Assembly (NCBI RefSeq): GCF_032884065.1
Contig: NC_088866.1
Span: forward strand, 50,290,068-50,354,067
Origin: Artemia franciscana
Taxonomy: Eukaryota; Arthropoda; Branchiopoda; Anostraca; Artemiidae
Reading direction: 5' to 3'
Length of the DNA stretch: 64,000 nt
Shown: one piece after another, positions 48,615 to 60,409 of the stretch
Layout of the letters: every line of letters begins with the position of its first letter
How positions within the stretch are numbered: position 1 is the stretch's first letter
Translations under genes and position numbers: made by a program
The notes under the pieces: model-generated
Told to the model about the DNA's origin: nothing
The model's input: the letters and a program-made list of their open reading frames with translations, nothing else
Databases searched by the model: none

Positions 48615-49782
48615 TTAATAGTCGTTAAAAAAATCTAAAAACTTCTCCTTCTTTTTCTTCTTTGTCTTCTTGGCCTTTATTTGTTCAATAGCGGCAACTA
48701 TTTGCTTTGCCGCAGCCGTCATATTTTTTACCACAGTCGAAAATGTCAGCTGCCTACTTTTCCCTTTTTCTTCTCTTCTTCTCTCTCATGAATTGCCAAG
48801 ACTTCTGACTTGCTCGATGAATCGTCTTGTGTTTGAATTTCCCTTGCTGTCCTCGGTTTTAAGTTCCCTGACGATGCATCACCGACTTCTTTTGGTTTCT
48901 TATTCTCCATCGCGACGGCTGCATCTCTCCGGCGTTTCCTGGCCTTACCGGACATGAGAAAAACCATTTCTTGACCTTCATTGAAGTCACCAGGTCTGAC
49001 GCCATAATCGTAATAAAGTTCTTCGCCCGTCGAGATATCCCTTGCTACAACCAGAAATGGTCTTTTGACATTTTCCACCACCAACTGCTTCCATTTTAGG
49101 TTTGGGCCATCTTCATTAGCCCTGTGATTAATGAAGTGCCCAAAACAGGTCTGATGGGGATGGCAATCACAGACCTCTTGTCTTGCGTCAATTGAATAAT
49201 CTGTGGCATGCAAAATGTAGTTGCCTCCATCTTCTTCTCCTTTGAGGGTCTGGAGGAGTTTTTGGCTTCCATGGGTGCCATCCGCTTCCCGTGATATTCA
49301 ACTACTACTTGATTCTCCCAGAAAGGCAAACTCTGATAAACACCCATTCCTGCATGTTTCTCCTGGCTCCTGGCTAACGTCAGACCTATCCATGACTGAT
49401 GAAGTATGCATTCAAGGAGAATTTCATCCACGACAGGTTCAATAGGATAGGTTCTCTTGATCCTGTAGCTTTGGTACTTTTGCCGGACATCCACAAGTGA
49501 CGGCAAGATGTTCTTGTATCCCAATCGACGTACACCCTTTTCAAAGCTCTATTCTGTGAGGTTTTTCGAAATGTCCGTGCCAAGACCACGCTTCTCTGAC
49601 ATGGCTTTCAGGATCGCCTGAATTCGGACCTGCCCAAGTCCTTTGTTATAAAGATCCTTAACCGACTTCAGTTGGATCAGATCGGTCATGTCAGGATTGT
49701 AGCGTCGTATTAGAGATAGATTCGCCGTTTTAAAATTAGCAGATGCATTTAGGGGACGTATCATGAGAACGCGGTTGAGAGC
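48615..49782 (-). CDS. KMT5A/SETD8-like SET-domain protein, exon 2 (with frame breaks)
   Basis: SET-domain lysine methyltransferase region. After a strong acceptor (CTTTTCTCTCTTTTTAG, AG at 49783-49784) the frame joins exon 1 in phase 0. An unfamiliar helical region of about 130 residues comes first. The SET core starts near 49350: GMGVYQSLPF, VVEYHGKRM (cf. VEYHG in KMT5A), ILHATDYSIDA, GHFINH, GEELYYDYG. A basic tail (KARKRRR, KTKKKKKEK) ends at TAA 48615-48617. Three breaks are seen: TAG at 49549-49551, a one-base frameshift in an A5 run (49259-49263), and another in T4C3T5 text (about 48757-48769). Both frameshifts sit in homopolymers and the frame resumes cleanly, which fits assembly indels as well as a young pseudogene. 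No post-SET Cys motif. Substrate unproved; H4K20 is the KMT5A precedent. Confidence 0.75.
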
Positions 49783-49914
49783 CTAAAAAGAGAGAAAAGG
49801 TTCAATTAATACTAAGTTAAGTTGAGAGCCTGAACGATAAGATAATATTTATTTTCAAAAGACTATCACAAGCACTATAGAGCCAAATTCGCTTTATATG
49901 TCAGTAAAAGATAA

Positions 49915-50465
49915 GAAAACAATGTGGAATTTCGTTTTTTCTTGCCAGAAGACAGATCACGGGTGCGTGTTTATTTGTTTGTTTTGTTTTTGTTTTTTTT
50001 TCCCAGGAGTCATCGTATCGATCAAGTGGTCCTAGAATCTTGCAAGAGAGCTCATTCTAACGGAAATGAAATGTTCTAATGCCCTTTTTAAGTGACCAAA
50101 AAATTGGAGGGCACCTAGGCCCCCTCCCATGCTCATTTTTTCCCAAAGTCAACGGATCAAAATTTTGAGATAGCTATTTTGTTCCGCATAGTCGAAAACT
50201 ATAATAACTATGTCTTTGGAATGACTCACTCCCCCAAAGTCCCTGGGGGAGAAGCTGCAAGTTACAAACTTTGTCCAGTGTTTACATACAGTAATGGTTA
50301 TTGGGAGGTGTTCAGACGTTTTCAGAGATATTTTTTGGTTTGGGGTGGGGCTGAGGAGAGGGGGCTATGTGGGAGGATCTTACCTTGGAGGAATATGTCA
50401 TGGGGGAAGAGAAATTCAATGAAAACGGCGCAGGATTTTCTAGCATTACTATAAAAAAAAACAAT
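49915..50465 (+). mobile_element. Family D middle part, in SET gene intron
   Basis: Follows the 39554 copy from the CAGATCACGGGTGCGTGTTT block through TTGGAGGGCACCTAGGCCCC to GTAATGGTTATTGGGAGGTG. It lies within the 3.3-kb intron, opposite to gene sense. Confidence 0.8.
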
Positions 50466-50489
50466 GAAAAAATAAACATGAAAAGTTTT

Positions 50490-50775
50490 TTCAATTAAAA
50501 GTAAGGAGTATCATTAAAACTTAAAACGAACAGAGATTATTACGCATATGAGGGGTTCTAAAAATAATTTAGCATAAAGAGTGAGGTGTTTAGGAGGAGA
50601 TAAATACCTTGCTGTTTATGCTAAAGTATTTTTAGTAATTTCAACTATTTATTCTACACCTTTCTGATTCAGGGGTCATTCTTAAAGAATTGGGACAAAA
50701 CTTAAGATTTAGTGTAAAGAGCGAGGTATTAACGAGGGGACAAACCCCCTCAGATACATAATAGAAAATATAAGA
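50490..50775. repeat. Family D hairpin, type 1
   Basis: Same layout as 40432-40665, with an extra short stretch (ATTTAGCATAAAGAGTGAGG) that looks like a partial duplicate arm. Confidence 0.75.
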
Positions 50776-51064
50776 ATATGAAAGTTTGTTACGTAAGTTA
50801 ATTCTTAAGTTACGCATATTTTTTACTAATAAAAACTTTCGTTAAAAGTTAAAAGTTATAGTTGCCTTTTTGAGTAACCGAAAAATTGGAGGGCAACTAG
50901 GCCTCCTTCCGCACCCCTTTTTTCGCAAAATCGTCTGATGAAAACTAAGAGAAAGCCATTTAGCCAAAAAAGAATTAATATGAAAATTCCATTTTAATAA
51001 TTTATGTGCGGAGAGCCAAAATCGAAAATGCATTAATTCAAAAACGTTCAGAAATTAGATATAA

Positions 51065-51520
51065 AAACTAGTTTTTTAAACTGAAAGTAAGGAGCGACAT
51101 TAAAATGTAAAACGAACAGAAATTACTCCGTATATGAAATGGGTTGTCCCCTCCCCGATCCCTCGCTCTTTACGCTAAAGTTTGACTCTTTGCCACAATT
51201 CTGCTTTTTAAAACAATTAAAAGCTTTAGCGTAAAGAGCGAGGGATTGCGGAGGGGACAACCCATTTCATCCCATTTCAGGAGCGACATTAAAATGTAAA
51301 ACGAACAGAAATTACACCGTATATGAAATGGGTTGTCCCCTCCCCGATCCCTCGCTCTTTACGCTAAAGTTTGACTCTTTGCCACAATTCTGCTTTTTAA
51401 AACAATTAAAAGCTTTAGCGTAAAGAGCGAGGGATTGCGGAGGGGACAACCCATTTCATATACGGAGTAATTTCTGTTCGTTTTACATTTTAATGTCGCT
51501 CCTTACTTTCAGTTTAAAAA
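51065..51520. repeat. Family D hairpin, type 2, tandemly duplicated
   Basis: Two consecutive copies (about 51080-51280 and 51281-51515) share GGGTTGTCCCCTCCCCGATC and the core CCTCGCTCTTTACGCTAAAG with its complement. Copy-specific changes are present in both arms. Confidence 0.85.
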
Positions 51521-51564
51521 ACTAGTTTTTTATTTAATATTAATCTATACTAAGGTCTAGATTA

Positions 51565-51700
51565 ATGGGCGTTTTCATAGATTTCTATAAGGATTTTGAC
51601 TTGGTTGAGCACAAGGTTTTCCTTAAAAATCTTTCATCTTTTGGTGTGCATGGAGTAAATAAATTGGTATGACAGCACAAGACCCAAAGGAAAAATTCGG
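51565..51700 (+). pseudogene. LINE reverse transcriptase fragment
   Basis: An open stretch of about 34 codons reads VFIDFYKDFDLVEHKVFL and SSFGVHGVNKL, matching the DFSKAFD-VDH...L...GV segment of non-LTR reverse transcriptases. A TGA follows. Only this fragment remains, next to SINE-like text. Confidence 0.75.
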
Positions 51701-51860
51701 TAGTGCTGATCTCTATTTTGTGGCTCTTCACCCAGGAAGTACATTGGGGTAGGGGCCAGCCACTTCCTGCTTACCTTCCCCAGATTTCACCAGGTACCCA
51801 TTTAAAGCTGGGTCGACTTTGGCTGTACTTCCCCATTGCAAGGAGTACTTCACAGTTTGC
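51700..51860 (-). mobile_element. SINE body, related to 6855-7150
   Basis: Shares GGGCCAGCCAC, CCCCAGATTT and TTTAAAGCTGGGTCGACTTT with the first SINE. The tRNA-derived head is not recognisable here. Confidence 0.5.
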
Positions 51861-52860
51861 TCAAGGAACTCTACCACCACGTGCCCAGCTCGTGTCAAAA
51901 ATATTGCTAAATCATTCATAATGGAAGCTTATTGTGTTTAAACATTCATTGATGGTCCCCTAAAAATTGCCAAATTTTCAGTCATTGTCGCTTCCTGACT
52001 CTGTGCCGACTGATATATCTTCGCTTCTTTTTAAACTATTCTCAGAAATCTTCCTAACTTTCAAACGTTTTGTTTTGTTTTTTGTCTTTTTTCTATGTTA
52101 CCCACGTGGTATTTTCAGTTTTCTTGACTTTTTATTTTCTTATTATCATTATTATTGTTATTGCTGTTTTTTTTCGAGTGTTTTACTGTATTCTAGTGAA
52201 TAATAGCACTTTTCTTTATTTTGTATGGATTTCCTTATTTAGTGTCTGGGTTATGTTTTTTTTACAGTTTTTTTATTTTTCCATAGTGTGGCCTAAAACA
52301 AACAAAGCTTCTTGAGCACATTACTTTTTCATGTTTGAGAAAGTGTTTTAGGATGATTAAAAGGATTGATTAATAGCTGATCGATCTCTTATCTCTGTCA
52401 AATACAGTAGGGAAGGTGGAAAATCATTCGGGACTCCCGCACTACCAACACTAATCAAACGTAATGAAAACTATAAGCAAATGTTATCAAAATAGAGTTA
52501 CAGCATTCTGTTACATGTTTTGAAGTTTTTTTTTCTAATGATAGCTGACTTTTTTCTTATAATGAAGATATTTTTTGCTTCAAAATTCTTAAGGTAATCA
52601 TTTTTTACCCAATAATTAATGGCATATATGGTTCAGTACTGCTATAAAAATGTCAATTTTTAAGATTTTTGGGTTTAGTAGTAACATATTTTTACCAATA
52701 TACCTTAGTTCTGCCCTAGGATGGATGATTAACTATCACTCAAGGCTTTTATCACTTTCACCATGTTAATTCTAATTCAAAAATCAACGAACTCCGCCTT
52801 TTAATTGTTATATTCGCCATTCTCGTTGCAATTGCAGTTGCCGTTCCCATTAGGCGAAGC
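51861..52860. other. Rest of SET gene intron, nothing firm
   Basis: AT-rich. At 52780-52860 a plus-strand frame encodes a hydrophobic stretch like a signal sequence (LRLLIVIFAILVAIAVAVP), but without an ATG. Confidence 0.3.
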
Positions 52861-52861
52861 T

Positions 52862-52884
52862 CAATCAAACAGTTCGTGGTAACG
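52862..52884 (+). repeat. Isolated family D 5' tip
   Basis: AAACAGTTCGTGGTAACGAA, the first 20 bases of family D, with nothing D-like after it. Confidence 0.6.
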
Positions 52885-53120
52885 AATTCGATATACTGCT
52901 GAATTTTCTTTTTTTCTCCACAGTAAATTTTATCTTTAATTACATTCGGTGTTTTTTTCACATATGACTGATTATGCATCAATTGGCATAAAAAAACCTA
53001 TTAGTTAAAAACTTTTGCTTTTATATATTTTTAACTATTTTAAATGACTTTATAAAATATTGTACTAATTTAATAGCATTTGTCTTTCAGTTACTGACAA
53101 TTTATTAAATCGATACTCAC

Positions 53121-53240
53121 TCTAATTTTCATTGGTACATCGGTCCTCGCTATGGCCTCTAATTCCCTTATTACTGCAGAATCATTTTCCAATTTGACAA
53201 AGTTCAGCACTTTAGTATATAAATGATCCTCGAATTCCAT
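53121..53240 (-). CDS. KMT5A-like SET gene, exon 1
   Basis: ATG at 53238-53240 in a good context (AAACAAAATGG) opens 40 codons (MEFEDHLYTKVLNFVKLEND...VPMKIR). It ends exactly before a consensus donor GTGAGT (53115-53120). Phase 0 at the donor matches phase 0 at the exon 2 acceptor (49782), giving a continuous N-terminus. The peptide is acidic and helical; no domain recognised. An AG just upstream (TATATTCTAG) means a further 5' exon is not excluded. Confidence 0.6.
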
Positions 53241-54943
53241 TTTGTTTATCTAGAATATAGCATAGATTAAACAGTAGGTTTGGTAAATTCAAAAGATTGT
53301 ATATTTAAAATAATGTAACCCGCTTTGATGAATAATAACTCATATCATATACTATAAAGAACACTCGGATAATTATATTATGAAATAATAGCATTGAATA
53401 AGTTTAAATATTAATGGGAAGGTATTTCCGTTAATATTCATATATCCGTGATATGTAACTATCGGGGAGGGGCAAAAGCTCTCTGATTATTTACAATCAA
53501 CCATAATTTCGACTCTCAGCCCCTTATTACTAAATCTTTATCATCGTCCATAGTATACTTATAAAATTTAATGCAAATAATTTTGTACATACTAACATCG
53601 CATTCTATCCATTTTTGGGTTTTTATAATCTTAAACATTAACAAAGAATATAGTTTAAAGAGACCTTGTATTATTAGAGAGGGATCTTGGATAGGTAACG
53701 CCAGCGCTTTTCATGTTTCCAAATACACCATACGGGGTATTGCCCCATACACTATATGGGGTATTGCCCCAATAATAACCTATGTCAGTCATTGCCATAT
53801 CACGATTTATTTTTATTAAAACTAAAAATCAGCCGTTAAATAAATCACTATTTTCTTTTTTTAAGTGATAGGGCTTAACTGAAAGACTGAAACAATATGA
53901 AGGTAACATGATAATAGACCTAGTCAACAGGATTACAATAGTATCGTGAAAAAAAAATAATTTATTAATTCAGAAATATATGGAAAAATTATTTTCAGAA
54001 AAGCAAATTTTTTCTAAAATAAAATAAATGACACATTTGAAACATAACACAAAAAATTGGTGATTATCAAATACATTGTTCCAAATTATATATTTCAATT
54101 CTATAGAAAACATTTCACGTATGGCACAAATACGCCAATTCACTTCGGAAAGTCAGGAAAAAATTCGATTTTCATTGGTTTAAACTCAAATGTTTTCATA
54201 AGGAGAGAAATTATGCCCACAAGAAATAGACTATTTAAAATCGCTTGTAAAATAATTCTTTTCATTACATACATTTAAAGTTATTAATGACAAATGCCCC
54301 ATTTTGTACTCAGGATTTACCATTTACGACTACAAATTTTTTTTTACAATATTAATATTGCATCTATCCATTTCATTGATTTAAAATTAAGATTAAATTA
54401 GATATGACATCAAACTGCTTAATAAATTTATATTATTTTTCTTTTTGGCAGTTATAATGTTTGAGTTAGTAACTTAATCATTATGAAGGTAATACGCTAC
54501 CACATCTGATTAATACAATTACAGTTACAACTTGCAAACGAACGATTTGTCCTTTTGCAAGTCACTGGTAAAATAATTTGATGATACGCCTTTTTACAAG
54601 GAAAAATAATAACACACATTTGGCATATTGCGTACATAATTTTTTTTTAATTTATTCAATTGAATAGTTCAAAACTAAAATTTGAACTTTCTAAAACAAC
54701 GCAACACTTAATTCAGCAAATCAGTTCGCAAACTAATTTATTTTCCAATTTCTTACTGCCTGAAGCAGGCATGTTACCGTAGGCATAAATAATATGGTAT
54801 GAATAATAACGCTAATTTATATCTTTCTTAAATGAAAGTTTTTAGGAACTTGTTTTTAAATTTTTGAACATTAATATAATTCCTTCCAAAATCAGGCTTT
54901 AAGCATTCGGAACTATAACATTTTTAGAAAAACATTTTAATGA
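53241..54943. other. AT-rich intergenic sequence
   Basis: Possible promoter region of the minus-strand SET gene. It contains a short tandem repeat CATACGGGGTATTGCCCC / ACTATATGGGGTATTGCCCC near 53728-53772. No gene supported. Confidence 0.4.
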
Positions 54944-55078
54944 TTACCCTTTTCTCTTCCAATCGGCCAAAACTATTTGTTGAGATAGGGCCAAAATCTC
55001 CTCGTCAATCGGAATTTTTTGGCCAGATTGAAGGAAATCGTCCATTAATTGTAAATTCATTTCTTCTTTGGAAGCATC
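54944..55078 (-). CDS. Candidate terminal exon, unknown product
   Basis: After TTTGTAG (AG at 55079-55080) a 44-codon frame runs to TAA at 54944-54946. The peptide has amphipathic, acidic helices (DASKEEMNLQLMDDFLQSGQ; DEEILALSQQIVLADWKRKG) and clearly coding-like composition. The candidate exon at 55535 ends in phase 1 and does not join this start directly. An AG 14 nt further in would restore phase. Confidence 0.4.
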   Translation of the reverse strand, partial: DASKEEMNLQLMDDFLQSGQKIPIDEEILALSQQIVLADWKRKG

Positions 55079-55534
55079 CTACAAATTATAACATATTGAT
55101 TAGCTACTTAAGGATGAGGCAATCCTTAAAAAAAAATGCTTAATCATGCTTTTCGTTCTATAGGAATTCTTCTAACGGGGGGAAGGGTCTTGGGTCTCCG
55201 GTCATTATTTTTTTTAATATTAAATTATAGAATTTATAAAATTATTCCCAATTTGAATGTGATACCCATTATTGTAGCTCACAAAATCATGGGATACTTT
55301 CTATAGGTTTTGGAATTGGGGGTTACTTTACTCGTATTACTAAAAATTTTAACTTTTCCTTCATAATATTAACCATTATACAAATAAAACAATTAAATGT
55401 TAAATAAACTAGGTCAAAGTCCCGACCCCACTCATAAAGTGACGGTATTAAACACTTATTACTTATTAGTATACAGAATAATCGTAGCTGTCGAATTTTG
55501 CATGCAGTCCAACTATATTTTTCCCCAAACTCAC

Positions 55535-55622
55535 CTATGGTCCAATATATAACTTTATTTTTTATTTTTCTTGTATTCGCGTGTTGCGTCTGTCTTACAC
55601 ATTTACCTGTTAATTGATTCAA
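55535..55622 (-). CDS. Candidate internal exon, unknown product
   Basis: The acceptor TTTGTTTCATCTCAG (AG at 55623-55624) and the consensus donor GTGAGT (55529-55534) border 29 open codons plus one base (LNQLTGKCVRQTQHANTRKI...VIYWTI). It starts in phase 0, matching the phase-0 end of the candidate exon at 60050. No domain recognised. Confidence 0.4.
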
Positions 55623-55639
55623 CTGAGATGAAACAAAGA

Positions 55640-57290
55640 TTCAACATAATTTACGGGTCTCAACATTTACTGACAATATATTAAACGATCTACATAAACA
55701 TTATATAATTTGTTTTTAAACATAATTAAATAATTTATATGATTTATGCGGGAAAATCTAACATTGTACGGGTAATCGTATGATTTGACGCCAAGGATAA
55801 ACCAACAAAGTATTAACTTTTACTTTGGGTACCCTAAATAAACATAAGATATAAACACTGCTACATCAGTTCATAAACTGAATTCATTTCATATAAGTAT
55901 ATTAGGTATTAAAAATCATTCCCTATTGATAAAAGACAAATTTGTCATATTTTACTTTGGGGGGAGAAGGGATTTGTCCACTTACATAATGTACAACCGT
56001 AACATTATAAGGGAAATTTGTAATTTTTCACACTATGAACAGGTCAATAGGTATTTACGTATGAGACCAAAAGCAATCCAGAATTCGAATCTGCGAAAAA
56101 CATGCTTACCCTCCTATATTCGGTACAGTTCACTTGTTTGAGAGACATTAACTATGAGGTAGGTATATTTATATTAAATAGTTAATGTATAAATTTAACA
56201 TATTGGTTTGCTTTTTGTTGTAGTTTCTATTATTTTCTTACTACTATTTATATTTCCATCATATTTTATTACATTGCTTTTTGATTTACCTTTATTCACT
56301 TCTTGAATGTGTTTGGTGTAATGCGTATCAGCCGCCAAATAAATTGAAAATACATTACCATTGAATTTACTGTAGCCATTTTTCTTTTAATTTTCCCCCG
56401 AAAAGCACTATGTATAACTATCAACGTCTATTCTTGAAATGAGTTGGATATGGCTGAGGGCCAAGATCTTTTCTTTCATTTATTCATTCATTTGAGAATT
56501 GTTCAATTTATGCATTACGTTTACATATTACAAGTATCAACCTCTTTCGCGTTCTGTTACTATGCCTTTCAAAATTAATTCTTCAAATACTGTACACTTC
56601 AGTTACGTGAGAAAATCTTTTGGTAAAGGGAAAATGAAATTATCGTCGGAGGGGAAGATGCACTTCACTACATTATTTAATAAAACGGTTAGCTATTTCA
56701 TAAATACATAGTTTTTTTTCCATTTAAACAAGGATTAGCATTAAAAGTTAATACGAAAAGAAAAACAGTTCGTATTTAAGGGGCCTGCCTTTCCTCAATA
56801 GCTCGCTCTTACGCTATTTTCTTGTCATTTTAAAGGAGATCACTTTATTATTAGAATAAGTTAATTACTTAGTTTTAGGACATGGTGATCGTTCTTCAAA
56901 AAACAAAATCGTGTTTCAGGACCTGCAGGAATTCGACTTGGGGGCTGGGAAGGGCAGTCATGTAATTGTTTTTATTAATACACATTCTATACTTATAAAA
57001 TGACTCTTTATTACATTGCGATATTTTTTCTTATAACCCATAAATCGACAATGCAATAATACAAAAACGCTCATATATTAAATATATATATATTTTTTCC
57101 TTCAAGTACATTAAAACAAAACGGGCAGAAATTATTCCTTATATGAAAGGGGCTGTTACGTCCACAACGCCCCACTCTTTACACTGAAGTTTTTTACTGT
57201 TTAAAAAATTTGAGTTGTGAGAAAGAGTTTCACTTTAGCCTAAAGAACAAGCGGTCGAGGAGGTTGCAGCCCCATTTATATACGGAGCAA
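55640..57290. repeat. 1.65-kb tandem duplication, unit 1
   Basis: Co-linear with 57296-58950 at an offset of about 1650-1660 bp. Shared landmarks are GGGTAATCGT-TGATTTGA, GCCAAGGATAA-CC, GGTATTTACGTAT, TTCGGTACAGTTCAC, CTATTCTTGAAATGAGTTGG and CGCGTTCTGTTACTATGC. The units have diverged considerably. Confidence 0.85.
57085..57290. repeat. Family D hairpin, type 2, diverged
   Basis: CCCACTCTTTACACTGAAG pairs with CACTTTAGCCTAAAGAACAA, with outer arms ATGAAAGGGGCTGTT and AGCCCCATTTATATACGGAG. Confidence 0.7.
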
Positions 57291-57295
57291 ACAAA

Positions 57296-58950
57296 AACAT
57301 AAAACATAATTAACGGGTGTCAAAACTCATTGACAATACACATAATGAGCTACATATGTATTATATAATTTTTTAGTAAGCATAATTAAATAACTATATA
57401 ATATATAATTGAAAGATGTATCCTAAAATTGTACGGGTAATCGTGTGATTTGAAGCCAAGGATAAGCCGATGAAGTATTAACTTCTACTTTGGTACCTTA
57501 AATAAACGGAAAATATGAACAATGCTACTACAGTTCATAAACTACTTTCATTTTATTTTAATATTTAGGTTTTTACTTTTGATAACAGATAAAGTTATAT
57601 TGTTTTTATAACGGAGGGGGGGGGGGGGGGTTCGGCCAGTTCAAGAATGTACAACTGTAACATTTTAAAGAAAATTTAAAATTTTTAGTTACTATGAAAA
57701 CTCAGTAGGTATTTACGTATTACACCAAACACAATCCAAAAGTCGAATCTGCGATAACACATGTTTAATTTACTGTATTTGGTACAGTTCACGTCCCAAA
57801 GACATGAACAATATGGTAAGTATATTTTTATTAAATAGTTAATGTATAGAGTTAGTATTTAGATTAGGTTTTTTGTTGTAGTTTCCATTATTTTCTTGCT
57901 GCTATTTATATTTTCAGTTTACTTTTTATATATAGCTCTTCCATTAACATTTATTCACTTTTTGAATGTCTTTATTTTTTTATTACTTCTGTGCCACCCC
58001 ATAAACTGAAAACACATTACCATTGAATTAAAGGTAGCCATTTTTTCACCGAAGAGCACTGTCTTTACCTATTAACGTCTATTCTTGAAATGAGTTGGAT
58101 GTGGCTGAGGGCGAAGATATTTTCTTTCGTTCATTCATTCAATTGAGAATTATTCAATTTATGTATAACGAGTACAAATAACAAATTTTTACCTGTATCG
58201 CGTTCTGTTACTATGCTTTGAACAATTAATTTTGAAAATACTACAGACATCAGTTACGTGACAGAATCTTTCAGTAGAGAAATATCCTGTGGGAAAATGA
58301 AATTTTTCTCGGAGTGGGAAATTGATTTAACAACATTATTTAAAAAATGATTAGTTGTTTCATAAGAATTTTGTTTTTTCATAACTTTAATTCAGGGTTA
58401 ACATCAAAACTTAATACGGACAGTAAATAACACGTATTTCAGGAGGCTGCCTCTCCTCAATAGCTCGTTTGTACGCTATTTCTTTTTTTTAACTTAAAAG
58501 GGAAGTTCTTTTATTATTGGAAGAGATTGGAAGAGATTAGTTATATTGAGGACTTGATAATCGTTCTTCAAAACGCAAAATCATACGTCAGGTTCTGCAG
58601 AAATTCGCCTTGGGGGTTGGGGTTACGTGGGAGGATCTTTCCATAAAGAAATTATTCATGGGGGATGAGATTTTCCATGAATGGGGGGGGGGGTGTATTT
58701 TATACCATTATTAAAAAAAGAAAATTAAGGAAATAAATAATTCTTTTCAACTGAAAGCAATGAGCAGTATTAAAACTTATATGAACATAAAATATTACGT
58801 ATAAACGGGGATTCGTCTCATCCATGTTAAACCTACATTGATTTCAACTATTTCTTCAACGTCCTTTGTGATTCAGGGATCAGTCTTAAACATTTGGTAC
58901 ATAATTTAAGCTTTAGTGTAAAGAGGGAAGTATTGACGAAGGGGGCGAAT
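57296..58950. repeat. 1.65-kb tandem duplication, unit 2
   Basis: Second unit of the 55640 duplication. It contains a G-run at about 57616-57632 absent from unit 1. Confidence 0.85.
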
Positions 58951-58985
58951 CGCGTCATATACGTAATAAAAATATATACATATTG
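58755..58985. repeat. Family D hairpin, type 1, diverged
   Basis: GTGATTCAGGGATCAGTCTT loop and TTTAGTGTAAAGAGGGAAGT arm. The left arm core is largely eroded. Confidence 0.6.
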
Positions 58986-59134
58986 AAGATCGTTACGTAA
59001 GTTAATTCGTCATTTACGTTTATTTATTACTAACAATTAATAATTTATTGTTTATAAATTAATTATTCATGCGCGGAGAGCCAATATAAAACATACATTG
59101 ACTCAAAAACTTTCAGAAATTAAATGAAAAAAAA

Positions 59135-59375
59135 CAAGTTTTTTTTTATAATGAAAGTAAGGAGCAACATTAACACTTAAAACGAACAGAAAATGGCCTC
59201 TCTCTTTACGCTAAAGTTTGACTTTCTCTTAACTCTACTTTTAAAACAGTAAAAAACTTTAGCGTAAAGAGTGGGGCGTTGAGGAGGAAAAGCACCTTTC
59301 ATATACGGAATAATTTCTGTTCGTTTTAAGTTTTAATGTTGCTCCTTACTTCCATTTAAAAAAAACTTACTTTTT
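59135..59375. repeat. Family D hairpin, type 2, left arm shortened
   Basis: The left arm jumps from ACGAACAGAAAATGG to CCTCTCTCTTTACGCTAAAG, so about 30 bp of it are deleted. The right arm is complete. Confidence 0.75.
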
Positions 59376-59715
59376 TTATTTAATTTCTGGACGCTTTTGA
59401 ATTAATGCATGTTTTGATCCTGCCTCACCGCACATAAATAATGAAAAAAAATAATTTGCATGTTTTTTTTTGGCTAAATGGCTTTCTCATAGTTTTAATA
59501 GGAAGATTTTGAGAAAAAAAGGGCGAGGGAGGAGGCCTAGTTGCCTTCGAATTTTTCGATTACTTAAAAAAGAAACTAGAACTTTTAATTTTTTACGAAT
59601 GTTTTTATGAGTAAAAGATATACGTAACTTACAAATTAGCTTTCGTAACGAACTTCTGTATTCTCAAGTTTTTATTACGTAAACGAGGGGATTCACCCTC
59701 TCTGGATCGAATGTC

Positions 59716-59754
59716 GATCCAGTGGGATCAAATATTTTTTGATCCCACTGGATC
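59716..59754. repeat. Perfect 17-bp hairpin
   Basis: GATCCAGTGGGATCAAA and its exact complement around a 5-nt loop (TATTT). It sits at the joint between a D hairpin flank and a reversed D block. Confidence 0.9.
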
Positions 59755-59985
59755 AAAATGGATCCACTGATCTTGCAGACTTTGGGAAAATAATTAGCGT
59801 GAGAGGGGGCCTAGGTGCCCTTCAATTTATTTTTGGTTATTTAAAAGGGCACTAGAAATTTCCATTTCCGTTAGAATGAGCCCTCTTGCAACATTCTAGG
59901 ACCACTTGGTTGACACGATGACCCCTGGGGAAAAGAAAAAAAAACAACAAACAAACAAACTGAATCTGATGGTATGATTTTCGTT
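59755..59985 (-). mobile_element. Family D middle block, reversed
   Basis: Reverse complement of the TTGGAGGGCACCTAGGCCCC-type region, with AGAATGAGCCCTCTTGCAAC and the AACAAACAAACAAA run. Confidence 0.75.
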
Positions 59986-60049
59986 AAGATTCTAAAGATC
60001 ATATAGTAAATATTCAACTTAATGTCCTAATTTATTGTTATTAAATTAC

Positions 60050-60126
60050 CTGTAAAGGTTTAACATTGTTTAAGGAGAAATTTGCCTCCAGCACAAAAAA
60101 TTGACCTTCCTTTGAATTGGTTACTG
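60050..60126 (-). CDS. Candidate internal exon, unknown product
   Basis: On the minus strand an AG after TTCTTGCTACGCC opens a frame (TNSKEGQFFVLEANFSLNNV KPLQ) ending in CAG before donor GTAATT (60044-60049) in phase 0. It fits the start phase of the exon at 55535. Coding-like composition, no domain recognised. An earlier acceptor is excluded because the frame has a TAA just upstream. Confidence 0.35.
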
Positions 60127-60409
60127 GCGTAGCAAGAATTTTTTAATTTGTCTGCGTAAGAATTTTAATTAAGGTATGTGAGAGATTGTTTATAAAATAA
60201 CGTAAACTACTATTTAAGAAACTGTGTTATAGCTACATAAATAATAAAAAATAAAAATTCTACTTCTGCAAAATGCCCCGGTTGTGCCCCTGTAACTATG
60301 TATCAAAAGGATGAAAAATTCGGTTCGAGGTTTCTACCCAATACTAATTTGTTTTCAAGAATTAACTGACAATATTGACTTTTTGTATTTCACCAGATGC
60401 ATACACACA

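Noticed and set aside
54057..54278. 73-codon plus-strand ORF
   Set aside because: No family resemblance, no splice sites, and AT-rich composition matching its flanks.
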